Positions 9,201 to 17,849 of a DNA stretch of 37,330 bases are shown piece by piece. A model generated the notes under the pieces. The model ran no database searches, was not told where the DNA came from, and saw only the letters and a program-made list of their open reading frames with translations. The stretch comes from Lewinellaceae bacterium (GTDB taxonomy: Bacteria; Bacteroidota; Bacteroidia; Chitinophagales; Saprospiraceae): contig JAHEJC010000016.1 in assembly GCA_024639065.1 (NCBI GenBank), positions 1 through 37,330 on the forward strand, written 5' to 3'. Positions within the stretch are counted from its first letter, which is position 1, and each line of letters begins with the position of its first letter. The position numbers and the translations under genes are program-made.

Positions 9201-11769
9201 TACTACGCCTGGTGTTTATAATGTGACCTTATCCGTAGGGCATGTGACTGGATGTGAAATAACCGTAAGGTATGATGATGCTGTTACTATTGGTGGCCCG
9301 GATGGGTTTTTTAGGACGATTCGGATGGACTCTTCAACCTGCGCTCCTTTGCCTACCAGGTTTGTTGCCAACTTTGATGGAGTCTATGATTTATTGTGGG
9401 ATTATGGAGATGGGAATGTAGAAATAGTGGATGATGCGATCATAACGTTTACCAATTTATACAACTATCAGCAATCCGGAACATTTATTCCAACCTTAAT
9501 AATGAAGGACAGCTTGGGCTGCCAGCGTGTTTTTGTAGATGAATCGATTCAGGTCGAGTTAATTAATTTGAATTTTAATCTTTCCAATGACACGGTATGC
9601 AGTGAAGATGATCTACAAATATTTAACCTTAGCTTTGCTGAGGACCAGATTCCCGATTTTGAATGGAATTTAATTAGTTCAGATACTACCCTGAATTACA
9701 GGACACTTGAACCCAATATAGACCAAGTACCCTATGGGGTTTATTCAGTAGAATTGATTGGGGAAGTTGGGCAATGCATTGATACCTTAATCCGTACTAA
9801 TATCCTCACAATCGGTGATACCCCCCGGGCTATCATTGGTCTATCCTCCATTAATGATTGTGAACCAAGGGCTATAAATTTTAGTGATCTTTCCACTGTC
9901 AACGCTGGTACAATTAATTCTTGGACTTGGTACAACTCGCAAGATTCTATAATATCTACTTACAATAATTATCAAAACAGCTTCATGGCGGGGATCGATT
10001 CGATCAATTTAGCCATTTCTACAGTGCTGGGATGTGCTGATACAGCGACCATGGTTTTCGAGACATTGCCAAATGTAACTTCTGATATTCAAGATACCAT
10101 AACTTTATGTTTGCGTGAAATGGCTCAATTGCAAGCTAAACTAAATGATTCAATCTCTACCTCACGATTTCAATGGATCGACGATCCGGATTTAAGTTGT
10201 ACCGACTGTTTAAATCCACGGCTGCGATCCACGGCTCCAAAATATTATTATTTTCTTGCTGAGCATTTGAATGGGTGTATAAATATTGATAGTGTATTTC
10301 TTGATTTGAAACCTGATACCGTTCCGTCTGTTTCGATTGTGGCTGCACCTATTGTTTGTCTAGGTGAACCGGTTCAATTAAACATCGCTGGTCATCGGAT
10401 GGACTATACATATTTTTGGGATTCCACTCGTTCTGGTCTGAATTGTTATGAGGATTGTTTTAATCCAATCGCTCGGCCAACTGAAAATACTACCTATACT
10501 TTGCAAGTAAAAAATGAACTTGGATGCATTTATGAGGATTCCATCCAACTTTCGGTTTTAGACCCTATAAGTAATTTCGCTGGCGTAGATCAAATCATCT
10601 GCATGGGCGATACAGTCCAATTAAACATTTCGGCAGGGATAAATCCGCAGTGGCACGTTTCAGATGGATTGACTTGTTCAACCTGTCCAAATCCCATAGC
10701 TCAACCCAATCAATCGATTCAATATATTGTCAGTGTAATTGATGGTCAGAATTGTACCGCTTTTGATACGTTATCGTTTGAGGTTATCCGCCCTACTCAG
10801 GTAAATGCTGGTATGGATACATCTACCTGTCTGGGAGGTGATATCCTGCTTGAAGGTATCGGTCCGGGAGACATCAGCTGGCAATCCAATCAACGGATTT
10901 TAGGTATTTCAAATTCTAGACAGATTATTGCGAGGCCACTTCAAAGTGATTACTTCTACTTTACCTCGGATACTGGTAGCTGTTCCGTTACAGATTCGGT
11001 ATGGGTAGAGGTAACCGATCGAGTGAATATAGAAGGGCTGGATAGATCGGTTTGTATGGGCGATACGATAATACTATCTGTTAAAGGTAGTGTGGAGTCT
11101 GTGGACTGGCTGGATCCAATTGTACAGCAAATTGATGAACGCACCGGTGAGATCGTTGCACAAGCTTCAAATACGTATGTAGCCATTGGGCGGATCGGGC
11201 AGTGTATTCCTGATACAGCTTTGATCAATATTCGAGTCAATGATATGCCGGATTTCGGCCTCCCTTCAATTTTAACCATGTTTGATCAGCCTATTCAACT
11301 TTTTCTGAATAACAGTCCATCTATAACCTATTCATGGTTTCCACCGGAAGGAGTAAGCTGTCAAGATTGCAATAATCCCCAAATAATTCCGATAGAAGGA
11401 ATCGATCAATATTTTGTTTCAGCTGTAGACTTACTCACAGGGTGTTCTCTTAATCAAGAAGTCAATTTGGTGAAACTTAATACATGTTCCAGAAACCTCG
11501 TAGGCGTACCCAATATTTTTTCACCGAATCAAGATGGCTTCAATGATGAATTTAAAATTATTACTTCATTGCCTCAGATCACATCACTGGAAGTATATGA
11601 CCGATGGGGTAATTTATTATTTCAGACAGCCGATAAGGATTTTGGGTGGAATGGTAAGCTTGGGCAGGATGACACACGTCCTGGCGTCTATGTGTATCGC
11701 TTGCAGTTCACTTGCCCAAGCACAAATGAAAATATATTGGTTGTAGGCGATATAACCTTGATCAGGTAG
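6226..11769 (+). CDS. Giant PKD-repeat surface/secreted protein with T9SS type B sorting domain
   Basis: A 1847-aa protein predicted to be exported by the Sec and T9SS pathways. The signal peptide is residues 1 to about 21 (LIIFYFFTISGWGQ). More than a dozen PKD/Ig-like beta-sandwich modules follow, recognisable by WEWNLGG, WVWDING, WIFDDG, WAWTFSDG, YEWDFGDGS and NPxxxFxxPGTFxVxL. In the last third, four modules instead carry a C-x(2,3)-C-x-NP motif (for example CSTCPNPIAQP). The C-terminus (NIFSPNQDGFNDEFKI, YDRWGNLLF, W-N-G-K) is the gliding-motility-associated CHU_C/type B sorting domain. It is probably a large adhesin or matrix protein; no catalytic domain was seen. Two ATGs start the frame back to back (MM). 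Confidence 0.9.
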   Translation: MMYKSFSTLIIFYFFTISGWGQVTADFTVNQSGGCNFLQVNFTDRSFSSAGSIVSWEWNLGGTTSRTKNPSRIFGNPGTFTICLTVLDDQGNSAQVCKEDLINVYAPPNAQFEIADSSLCAGAPLVFTDRSSSQNGAIVEWVWDINGQIGSKVDNMQPTPFSNTYPNQGTYTLSLTVKDDRGCIANYSLTDGLLVLEPPKIQVSAVDPVICNTPHITAINFVSDPQDDYDWNFSNGVSYTGNTPPDLVVLNNEAIDLELIVDRAGVCRDSISITNLVIPAHEVEFMSSAIEVCLGETIQFTDISSMPADSFTWIFDDGNFNNSQANPVHLYNTPGTYTPRLSRLIDDCWIEQAAMNPIVVLTSPEPDYTSSITLSCFPQNFIFFNDLTPNAVSWNWKFGANSEFGSSDQQNPAVAFNQFGTFPVQLEATLANGCSASIIKDTITIFEFEVDLSSSVAGCVPLNVNLEEQASTLSPTNDWLWTISGDTNFVFSSKQINFTLLEPGKLNIFLEVSNEAGCVDSVFVTDHVVGGTPPSVDFDVDRDTVCVGETIQFTDLSDTTINAWAWTFSDGTSSTRQNPMKSFTRPGTFDVTLRGSYNGCTNSRTRTASITVLNPLARFDFTYSCSTSELTFNSTSLGADSVFWDFGLTEFTNDTSTEFNPIFIYPEPGDYLVTLIAYSNSGCSHTIRDTVHVAGPIFDFMPDHITGCAPLNTLITNNSFDLDTVRYETIGGMIINTTDELTSIQYDGLGTFKPIRAITTDLNGCVDTLVISDSIQVDGVVGGWNFDKTTLCSRDTLNISFETNSQFTATNEVLWRINSDGWQQAIDPFVYVDTAATLSIEFYFSNAAGCADTISETMKIDHVRAQFEMDSLGCTFSPTQYINQSIGDSLKYQWVFSDGMNSNQIEPRIQFTRQENIISTLYAESLVGCSDSMSRIIPILDPVPNFTLDSNFAFCPPFEAIFDNKSSRALWYEWDFGDGSAVSTLTNPKHIYTTPGVYNVTLSVGHVTGCEITVRYDDAVTIGGPDGFFRTIRMDSSTCAPLPTRFVANFDGVYDLLWDYGDGNVEIVDDAIITFTNLYNYQQSGTFIPTLIMKDSLGCQRVFVDESIQVELINLNFNLSNDTVCSEDDLQIFNLSFAEDQIPDFEWNLISSDTTLNYRTLEPNIDQVPYGVYSVELIGEVGQCIDTLIRTNILTIGDTPRAIIGLSSINDCEPRAINFSDLSTVNAGTINSWTWYNSQDSIISTYNNYQNSFMAGIDSINLAISTVLGCADTATMVFETLPNVTSDIQDTITLCLREMAQLQAKLNDSISTSRFQWIDDPDLSCTDCLNPRLRSTAPKYYYFLAEHLNGCINIDSVFLDLKPDTVPSVSIVAAPIVCLGEPVQLNIAGHRMDYTYFWDSTRSGLNCYEDCFNPIARPTENTTYTLQVKNELGCIYEDSIQLSVLDPISNFAGVDQIICMGDTVQLNISAGINPQWHVSDGLTCSTCPNPIAQPNQSIQYIVSVIDGQNCTAFDTLSFEVIRPTQVNAGMDTSTCLGGDILLEGIGPGDISWQSNQRILGISNSRQIIARPLQSDYFYFTSDTGSCSVTDSVWVEVTDRVNIEGLDRSVCMGDTIILSVKGSVESVDWLDPIVQQIDERTGEIVAQASNTYVAIGRIGQCIPDTALINIRVNDMPDFGLPSILTMFDQPIQLFLNNSPSITYSWFPPEGVSCQDCNNPQIIPIEGIDQYFVSAVDLLTGCSLNQEVNLVKLNTCSRNLVGVPNIFSPNQDGFNDEFKIITSLPQITSLEVYDRWGNLLFQTADKDFGWNGKLGQDDTRPGVYVYRLQFTCPSTNENILVVGDITLIR

Positions 11770-11780
11770 TTCAGTGAAAA

Positions 11781-12245
11781 TTATCTAAAAAGTTCGTCTA
11801 GGTATTCCGATCTTCTGGTTTCGTATTCATTGCGACATACACCAGCCACACTGTGCATAATACTGATACATCGTCCGTCGGGATGGGCACTATCTAAATG
11901 TGAACGGCCCAGAATACAATGTCCCAACTCGTGAAAAATTAAAAATTCTTTTTCTAGGTCCGTACTGGAATTCCAGACACCTTCATCAATTATTATTTGA
12001 CTGGGTCGGTTATCATTTCGTTGACATTGTCCTGCAACTGAATTTGGATATACATTTTGAATAAAAGCTTCAATGACGTCGGGAGATAGATTTGGAGAAT
12101 AACCTCGCTGTTGGGCCTCCAACTCAAACATCGTAAAATACGGAGACAGTCGGTCATCAAGGTAGCCATATTCAAACTCGTCTTTGTTACAACTTATCAG
12201 AATAGCTGTAATTGTAATCAGCAAAAAAAATTTCGTTGGCATCAT
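11781..12245 (-). CDS. Putative zinc metallopeptidase lipoprotein
   Basis: A 154-aa lipoprotein. The signal ends in the lipobox LISC (Cys19). The residues directly after the Cys are N-K-D-E-F, which fits the K-(D/E)2 surface-lipoprotein export signal described in Capnocytophaga. The mature domain carries HELGHCILGRSH (His105, Glu106, His109, His116), close to the metzincin HExxHxxGxxH but with one extra residue before the Gly. Further on, SIMHS (Met130) resembles a Met-turn. Five Cys residues follow the lipid Cys, three of them after residue 109, so disulfides are possible. The family is not identified with certainty. The gene converges with the PKD giant across an 11-bp gap. A small soluble protease on the cell surface is the likely role. 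Confidence 0.7.
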   Translation of the reverse strand: MMPTKFFLLITITAILISCNKDEFEYGYLDDRLSPYFTMFELEAQQRGYSPNLSPDVIEAFIQNVYPNSVAGQCQRNDNRPSQIIIDEGVWNSSTDLEKEFLIFHELGHCILGRSHLDSAHPDGRCISIMHSVAGVCRNEYETRRSEYLDELFR

Positions 12246-12299
12246 AAGCTTTTATCAAATTTACGGATGTTGGTTTATGATGGTGATTTATACATAACT

Positions 12300-12953
12300 T
12301 CACTGGATGTATAATTGTTTTATATGCAGACCATCTATTTTCATCTCAGGGGTGATTTCCTCTATATATTTATCTGCGATGACCGCTTTTACTTTCTTTA
12401 CAAAATCATTTGCGTAGGCAATTTTCATCGATACTTTAATTACTGCTAGAGCCTCATAATCTGTATCAATAATTTTGCATGGCAAAACATTTAAAAGTTG
12501 CATGAGTTTTGCACTATGAACATAAGCCGCTTCAACCTGAAAATAGGCCATAACTTTTTTGGTAATTAACTGAGCTTGGTCTAAAGCATCCAATGCACTT
12601 TCTTTATAAGCATTAATTAATCCGGCTGTACCCAATTTGGTTCCACCAAAATACCTAACCACAATAATCAACACATTGGTCAGTCCGTGTTTGTCGATAG
12701 CTCCAAGGATAGGCTTGCCTGCTGTTCCAGATGGCTCCCCATCATCATTGAATCTATATTGATTGCCGTCCAATCCGATTCTGTAGGCAAAACAAAAGTG
12801 GCGAGCTTTAGTATGTACTTTTTTGATTGCTTGTAAATGATTCTTAAAAGCTTGTTCCTGGGTTAATGGAAAAGCAAAAGCAAAGAATTTACTTCCACGG
12901 TCTTTGTAAACCCCGCTAGCCTCTCGCAAGATAGTTCGGTAATTCTCCTTCAA
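12300..12953 (-). CDS. IMPACT/YigZ-family protein
   Basis: A 217-aa member of the UPF0029/IMPACT (YigZ) family. The N-terminal IMPACT domain spans about residues 15-125, with the hallmark GEPSGTAGKPIL, IIVVRYFGGTKLGTAGLI and AYKESA. A C-terminal ferredoxin-like domain (about 135-205) matches YigZ layout. The family is linked to translation and ribosome regulation in eukaryotes; the bacterial role is unsettled. The start MKENYRTILREASG is the usual short lead to the domain. It lies 55 bp upstream of the lipoprotein gene on the same strand and may be transcribed with it, although the functions do not connect. Confidence 0.9.
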   Translation of the reverse strand: MKENYRTILREASGVYKDRGSKFFAFAFPLTQEQAFKNHLQAIKKVHTKARHFCFAYRIGLDGNQYRFNDDGEPSGTAGKPILGAIDKHGLTNVLIIVVRYFGGTKLGTAGLINAYKESALDALDQAQLITKKVMAYFQVEAAYVHSAKLMQLLNVLPCKIIDTDYEALAVIKVSMKIAYANDFVKKVKAVIADKYIEEITPEMKIDGLHIKQLYIQ

Positions 12954-13149
12954 TTTAACCGTTATGTTATCAACATGATTTTGATAAGATGTCGTTTCAC
13001 AGTGAAATATTTCAATTGAATTTTGTTATTGCTTCCATGTTTATATTGTCAACCAAATTCATGGATTAAGTGTTTTTGCAAAAATCAAGATAGTATCTTT
13101 GAAATTCATAAACGATATAAATTTAAAATTTATCTAATATTTGGAGAGG

Positions 13150-13185
13150 TTTGTTTAGTGCTTGACCTCAAATACGATATATTTG
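13150..13185 (+). promoter_or_regulatory. Candidate promoter of the DUF1599/BT_3928 operon
   Basis: TATATTTG (13178-13185) fits the -7 consensus TAnnTTTG, and TTTG (13150-13153) could serve as the -33 element. The 24-nt gap is a little longer than the roughly 19-21 nt usual spacing. The implied leader before the ATG at 13202 is about 10-15 nt. A second -7-like box, TATCTTTG, occurs further upstream at 13094-13101. Confidence 0.4.
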
Positions 13186-13201
13186 CGCTCAAATAAAGAA
13201 T

Positions 13202-13753
13202 ATGGTAGCGGATACCCTTACTAAATTTGACGAATTGGTTGCTGAGTGCAAAGCGTTGTTCGCAGAGAAAACCAAAGATTATGGAACGGCCTGGCGTATT
13301 TTGAGAACTTCTTCATTGACTGATCAAATATTCATAAAAGCTAAAAGAATAAGGACTATTCAAGAACTGGATGTTCAAAAAGTTGAAGAAAATCCCAGGA
13401 TTGAGTTTATCGGAATTGCCAACTATTGCATCATGGCGCTGCTTCAATTAAGACTTCCTTTCGAATATCCGCTGAAGATATCACTTGAAGAAGTTTTGGC
13501 GTTGTATCAAAAGGAGGTAGAAAAAATCAGGTCTCTTTTGCAGGACAAGAATCATGATTATGGAGAAGCATGGAGAGATATGCGGGTTTCCTCCATGACC
13601 GACCTTATATTGATGAAATTGTTGAGGATAAAGGAGATCGAGAATAATAAAGGTCGCACCATTCTGAGCGAAGGGCTAGATGCGAACTATATGGATATTT
13701 TTAATTATGCTATCTTTTGTTTAATTCTTTTGGAAGAGAATAACCATAAATAA
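13202..13753 (+). CDS. DUF1599-domain protein with internal duplication
   Basis: A 183-aa protein made of two copies of the DUF1599 motif. The first is K-T-K-DYGTAWRILRTSSLTDQIFIKAKRIR at about residues 25-60. The second is KNHDYGEAWRDMRVSSMTDLILMKLLRI at about 118-150. This two-copy layout is normal for Bacteroidota members. The domain has been linked to nucleotide modification by comparative genomics, but its biochemical activity is unknown. It lies 6 bp before the DoxX/BT_3928-like gene, and this pairing is recurrent in Bacteroidota, so a joint role is likely. A good -7 box lies just upstream. Confidence 0.85.
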   Translation: MVADTLTKFDELVAECKALFAEKTKDYGTAWRILRTSSLTDQIFIKAKRIRTIQELDVQKVEENPRIEFIGIANYCIMALLQLRLPFEYPLKISLEEVLALYQKEVEKIRSLLQDKNHDYGEAWRDMRVSSMTDLILMKLLRIKEIENNKGRTILSEGLDANYMDIFNYAIFCLILLEENNHK

Positions 13754-13759
13754 CCAGCT

Positions 13760-15241
13760 ATGACTTTAGGTAAGTTGTTAATGATCATAACTATTTTAGC
13801 CGTTGTCTTTACGGGTATCGTTGTTTTTGGTCTAAAAAAGCAGAAGAAAATCGGAATGACTTTTCTACAGTCATTTTGTGGGATTTTATTTATCATTTCT
13901 GGTTGGGTAAAAATTATTGACCCTATGGGAACTGGCTTCAAAATGCAACAATATTTTGCTGAGTTTGATGCTGCTTTGGAACCTACATGGATGGCATTTA
14001 TTAATGGTCTTTGGCCGATTCTGGATCGACATATATTTACTTTTTCTATGGCCATGATCGTGCTAGAAATCGTATTGGGAATTGCGCTTTTATTGGGCAG
14101 TGCACCTAAATGGGTGGCCCGGTCCTTTTTCTTGTTAGTCGTGGTTTTTACCATTCTTACCGGTTTTACTTTTTTGACAGGCTATGTTCCTACTGACACT
14201 ACCTTTTTTGATTTTTCTCGATGGGGAGAATTTGTAAAAACCAATATGCGGGTTACAGATTGCGGTTGTTTTGGGGACTTTATGAAACTGGACCCAAGAA
14301 CATCTTTCTTCAAGGATGTTTTTCTTTTAGTGCCGTCCATAATTTTTCTTGGCTTTCACAATCATTTTCATAAGTTATTGAAAAGCTCCTGGAGAAGTAT
14401 CATTTTAGTTATTTCAACGGTGGGTTTGGTTCTTTTTGGAATGAGCAATTACGTTTGGGATATTCCTGATACAGATTTTAGACCCTTTAAGGAGGGTGTC
14501 AACATAGCTAAACAGAAAGAAGCCGAATTAAGTGCACAGGCAAACGTAGAAGTATTGGCTTACAGACTTAAGAACCTGGAAGAAAATACCATTGTAGAAA
14601 TACCTTATAATCAGTATTTGTCAAACTATAGTAGTGTTTATGCAGATAAAACAAAATGGGAAACACTGGAACAGATTTTATCAGAACCAACAATGGAAGC
14701 GACAAAGATTAGTGAATTTGCAATTTTGAGTGATGAGGGATATGATATATCGGAGGAATTATTAGCCCATCCTGGGTACCAGTTTTTGATTGTATCATAT
14801 AAGTTGAAGGGAGAAGCTCAATATAATCAGGTTATGGTTCAGGATACAATCTATCGCATAGATACCATTATTGGAGCCGATACAACAGTGGTAGAAGTGA
14901 TCGACCGGATTGAAGAGAAAAAAGTGATGCAAACCAACTTTAATTGGGATAAGAAATTTTTGCAGAAATATAATACGAAAATTGAAACAATGGCCATTGA
15001 AGCAGCTCAGGATAATATTCGTACCATAGCTGTGGCAGGAGCAGCTGGGATTGACCAACGCACCTCATTTAAGCAAGCTGCTGGGGTAAGTTTTGATATA
15101 TATGAAGCAGATGACATTTTGTTAAAAACAATTGTCAGGTCCAATCCTGGTATTTTGTTACTTAAAGAGGGGGTAATCATTAAAAAGTGGCACTATAATC
15201 AATTACCAAATTTTCAAGAGATTAAGAATAAAGTACTTTAA
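13760..15241 (+). CDS. BT_3928-like DoxX-family membrane protein with thioredoxin-like C-terminus
   Basis: A 493-aa inner-membrane protein. The N-terminal half holds about six hydrophobic helices (residues about 3-25, 32-50, 88-112, 117-142, 180-198 and 212-232). A DCGCFGD motif near residue 170 is typical of DoxX/MauE-type quinone or thiol redox membrane proteins. After a soluble linker, the last roughly 130 residues look like a thioredoxin fold (NPGILLLKEGVIIKKWHYNQLP) but lack the CxxC. In Bacteroidota this gene usually follows DUF1599 and, as I recall from B. thetaiotaomicron, is next to tpiA. Here nusB comes next instead. A redox role is an inference. Confidence 0.8.
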   Translation: MTLGKLLMIITILAVVFTGIVVFGLKKQKKIGMTFLQSFCGILFIISGWVKIIDPMGTGFKMQQYFAEFDAALEPTWMAFINGLWPILDRHIFTFSMAMIVLEIVLGIALLLGSAPKWVARSFFLLVVVFTILTGFTFLTGYVPTDTTFFDFSRWGEFVKTNMRVTDCGCFGDFMKLDPRTSFFKDVFLLVPSIIFLGFHNHFHKLLKSSWRSIILVISTVGLVLFGMSNYVWDIPDTDFRPFKEGVNIAKQKEAELSAQANVEVLAYRLKNLEENTIVEIPYNQYLSNYSSVYADKTKWETLEQILSEPTMEATKISEFAILSDEGYDISEELLAHPGYQFLIVSYKLKGEAQYNQVMVQDTIYRIDTIIGADTTVVEVIDRIEEKKVMQTNFNWDKKFLQKYNTKIETMAIEAAQDNIRTIAVAGAAGIDQRTSFKQAAGVSFDIYEADDILLKTIVRSNPGILLLKEGVIIKKWHYNQLPNFQEIKNKVL

Positions 15242-15361
15242 TGCACGTTGGGTAATTGTTATGAAAGAATTAAATTTATTTTTTTTCATATTAAATAAAT
15301 ATATAAAGTAAAAAATCCTTTTATTTGCGTTAGAAACCACTACATGACTTAATGAAGTTCA

Positions 15362-16294
15362 ATGCTTAGTAGACGAAATATAAGAATTAAGGTCATGCAG
15401 ACGCTCTTTGCAAAAAATCGTGATAGCGAATTGAGTCTGACGATGGCTATGCGATCATTTGAAAAAAGTCTGGACACCTCTTTTACCCAATACCTCATAC
15501 ATATGTACGTATTGTTGGGCGTATGTAAATATGCTGTCAAGGATGCCGACCGCAGATCCTCTAAACATATTAAAACCGAAGCTGATAAAAAGTTTTCGGA
15601 TAAACTTTTCTCCAATAGTTGTGTGCAAAGCATAAATAATCATGAGCAGCTGAATAAGCAATTCAAAAACGCATTGATGGAAGCCAAGGTAGACAAGGAT
15701 GTCATCAGAAAGCTGTATAAAGATTTTGCTGCTACAGATGCCTACCAAAAATACCTCAGCGATGATAACACAAGCGAATCCGATAACATCGAATTATTGC
15801 ATGAATTGTATCGGGTGATGCGTAAAAATGAATTGTTTAATGAGATGATGGAAGACTTCTACGCTACCTGGCAAGATGATAAGTCCCTTGTAATTGGAGC
15901 CGTAAAAAAGTCATTAAAGGCACTACCAATTCCTAAAGAGCATTTGAGCCTGTTTACCGTTCCCGAAGAAACTACTGATTTTGGTATAAAGCTTTTAAAT
16001 CGAACCATGCAGGACGATGCGGATTTGCTCAAAATATTTGAACCGATTTTACAAAATTGGGATAGTGAGCGACTGGCCATTCTCGATATGATATTATTAA
16101 AAATGGCCATCTGCGAGTTTCTTCATTTTAAAACAATTCCTACGAAGGTAACCTTAAATGAATATGTAGAAATTGCTAAGACTTATAGCACCAGTAAAAG
16201 CAAAGACTTTATTAATGGAATTCTTGATAAGGTGATGCGTCAGCTTAGTGATTCTGGAAAAATAGTTAAAAAAGGCAGAGGTCTGGTAGATTGA
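15362..16294 (+). CDS. nusB: Transcription antitermination factor NusB (long Bacteroidota form)
   Basis: Binds boxA RNA with NusE/S10 in rRNA antitermination complexes. The frame opens with [17 protein letters not shown], the NusB-type RNA-binding N-terminus. A long insertion follows (about residues 25-185). The classical helical domain resumes at about 205-300, with [22 protein letters not shown] and [30 protein letters not shown]. At 310 aa it is about twice the E. coli length, which is normal for this phylum. It lies 22 bp before guaA, so the two are likely co-transcribed. Confidence 0.93.
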   Translation: MLSRRNIRIKVMQTLFAKNRDSELSLTMAMRSFEKSLDTSFTQYLIHMYVLLGVCKYAVKDADRRSSKHIKTEADKKFSDKLFSNSCVQSINNHEQLNKQFKNALMEAKVDKDVIRKLYKDFAATDAYQKYLSDDNTSESDNIELLHELYRVMRKNELFNEMMEDFYATWQDDKSLVIGAVKKSLKALPIPKEHLSLFTVPEETTDFGIKLLNRTMQDDADLLKIFEPILQNWDSERLAILDMILLKMAICEFLHFKTIPTKVTLNEYVEIAKTYSTSKSKDFINGILDKVMRQLSDSGKIVKKGRGLVD

Positions 16295-16316
16295 ACAAGT
16301 TAGCTCAGCATTAAAG

Positions 16317-17849
16317 ATGAATCAAAAAGTAATTATTTTAGATTTTGGGTCACAGTATACCCAACTTATTGCACGTAGAGTGAGGGAGTGTGGAATTTAC
16401 TGTGAGATTTTTCGCTACGATGTATCATTAAAAAATATTAGTGAATGGTCTGCGGTTATTCTCTCTGGAAGTCCTTTTTCGGTGAAAGATGATCGAGCTA
16501 TTCATATTAAGTTAAACGACCTAATCGGGAAGGTGCCAATTTTGGCAATTTGCTACGGAGCCCAATTGATTGCGGATCAGCATGGTGGACACGTGCATCA
16601 GTCCCAGCACCGGGAATATGGTAAAGCTCATTTGAAGAAGCTACATGACGATCTCATTTTTGATGATATTTCAGAAAACTCCCAGGTATGGATGTCCCAT
16701 GCTGATTCCATCAAAGAAATTCCGACAGGGTATCGTCTCTTAGCTTCAACTGAAAAAATTCCTATTGCCGTCTATCGATCAGAAGTTAACCATAATCCAG
16801 TTTATTGCTTACAATTTCATCCCGAGGTAACCCACACCCTCGAGGGAAAAACAATCTTAACCAATTTTTTATTTAAAGTCGCGAAATTGCAGGCTGATTG
16901 GACACCCGATTCATTTATTGAAAGTACGGTCAGCGAGCTTAAAGAAAAATTAGGCAATGATAAGGTGATTATGGCCATATCAGGCGGGGTTGATTCGACG
17001 GTAGGAGCCTACTTGATTCAGCGGGCGATCGGTCACCAATTGACTTGTATATTTGTGGATAATGGATTGTTGCGCAAAGATGAATTTGAAGAAGTATTAG
17101 AAGCTTACCAACAAAGCGGACTTAACGTAAAGGGCATAGATGCAAAACAACTATTCTGGGATGCTTTAAAAGGAATTTCCGAACCAGAATTGAAACGTAA
17201 AGCAGTTGGTAAAACATTTATAGATGTTTTTGAAACAGAAGCGCACCAACTCACGGATATCAAATGGCTGGGACAAGGAACTATATATCCTGATGTCATT
17301 GAATCACAGTCTGTCCATGGTCCATCTGCAACTATCAAATCACACCATAATGTAGGAGGCTTACCTGAGAAACTTCATCTAAAACTCGTTGAGCCATTGA
17401 AATCCTTGTTTAAAGATGAGGTTCGAAAGGTTGGCAAAGTATTAGGTATTTCCGATAATATATTAAGTCGACATCCTTTTCCAGGACCAGGCTTAAGTAT
17501 TCGGATTTTAGGTGACGTCACTGAGGACAAAGTGCACTTGTTACAAGAAGCGGATGCTATTTATATCAAACATTTAAAGTCTTCAGGATGGTATGATAAG
17601 ATTTGGCAGGCAGGTAGCGTTTTATTACCAATACAATCAGTAGGGGTAATGGGTGATGAACGAACCTATGAACGAGTAGTAGCATTACGAGCAGTAAATT
17701 CCTTAGATGGAATGACAGCAGAATGGACTCATATCCCTTATGAAATATTAGCTAAAATATCTAATGAAATCATCAATCAAGTAAAAGGCATAAATCGAGT
17801 GGTCTATGATATCAGTACGAAACCACCATCTACTATTGAATGGGAATAA
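16317..17849 (+). CDS. guaA: GMP synthase (glutamine-hydrolysing)
   Basis: Converts XMP, glutamine and ATP to GMP in the cytosol. The class I amidotransferase domain has the nucleophile Cys79 (AICYGAQL) with His168 and Glu170 (FHPEV). The ATP-pyrophosphatase P-loop SGGVDST is at 222-228. The C-terminal dimerisation domain contains [19 protein letters not shown] and ends in the family tail [18 protein letters not shown]. The length of 510 aa is slightly short but normal, and all key residues are present. It is 22 bp after nusB and overlaps the next ORF. Confidence 0.98.
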   Translation: MNQKVIILDFGSQYTQLIARRVRECGIYCEIFRYDVSLKNISEWSAVILSGSPFSVKDDRAIHIKLNDLIGKVPILAICYGAQLIADQHGGHVHQSQHREYGKAHLKKLHDDLIFDDISENSQVWMSHADSIKEIPTGYRLLASTEKIPIAVYRSEVNHNPVYCLQFHPEVTHTLEGKTILTNFLFKVAKLQADWTPDSFIESTVSELKEKLGNDKVIMAISGGVDSTVGAYLIQRAIGHQLTCIFVDNGLLRKDEFEEVLEAYQQSGLNVKGIDAKQLFWDALKGISEPELKRKAVGKTFIDVFETEAHQLTDIKWLGQGTIYPDVIESQSVHGPSATIKSHHNVGGLPEKLHLKLVEPLKSLFKDEVRKVGKVLGISDNILSRHPFPGPGLSIRILGDVTEDKVHLLQEADAIYIKHLKSSGWYDKIWQAGSVLLPIQSVGVMGDERTYERVVALRAVNSLDGMTAEWTHIPYEILAKISNEIINQVKGINRVVYDISTKPPSTIEWE

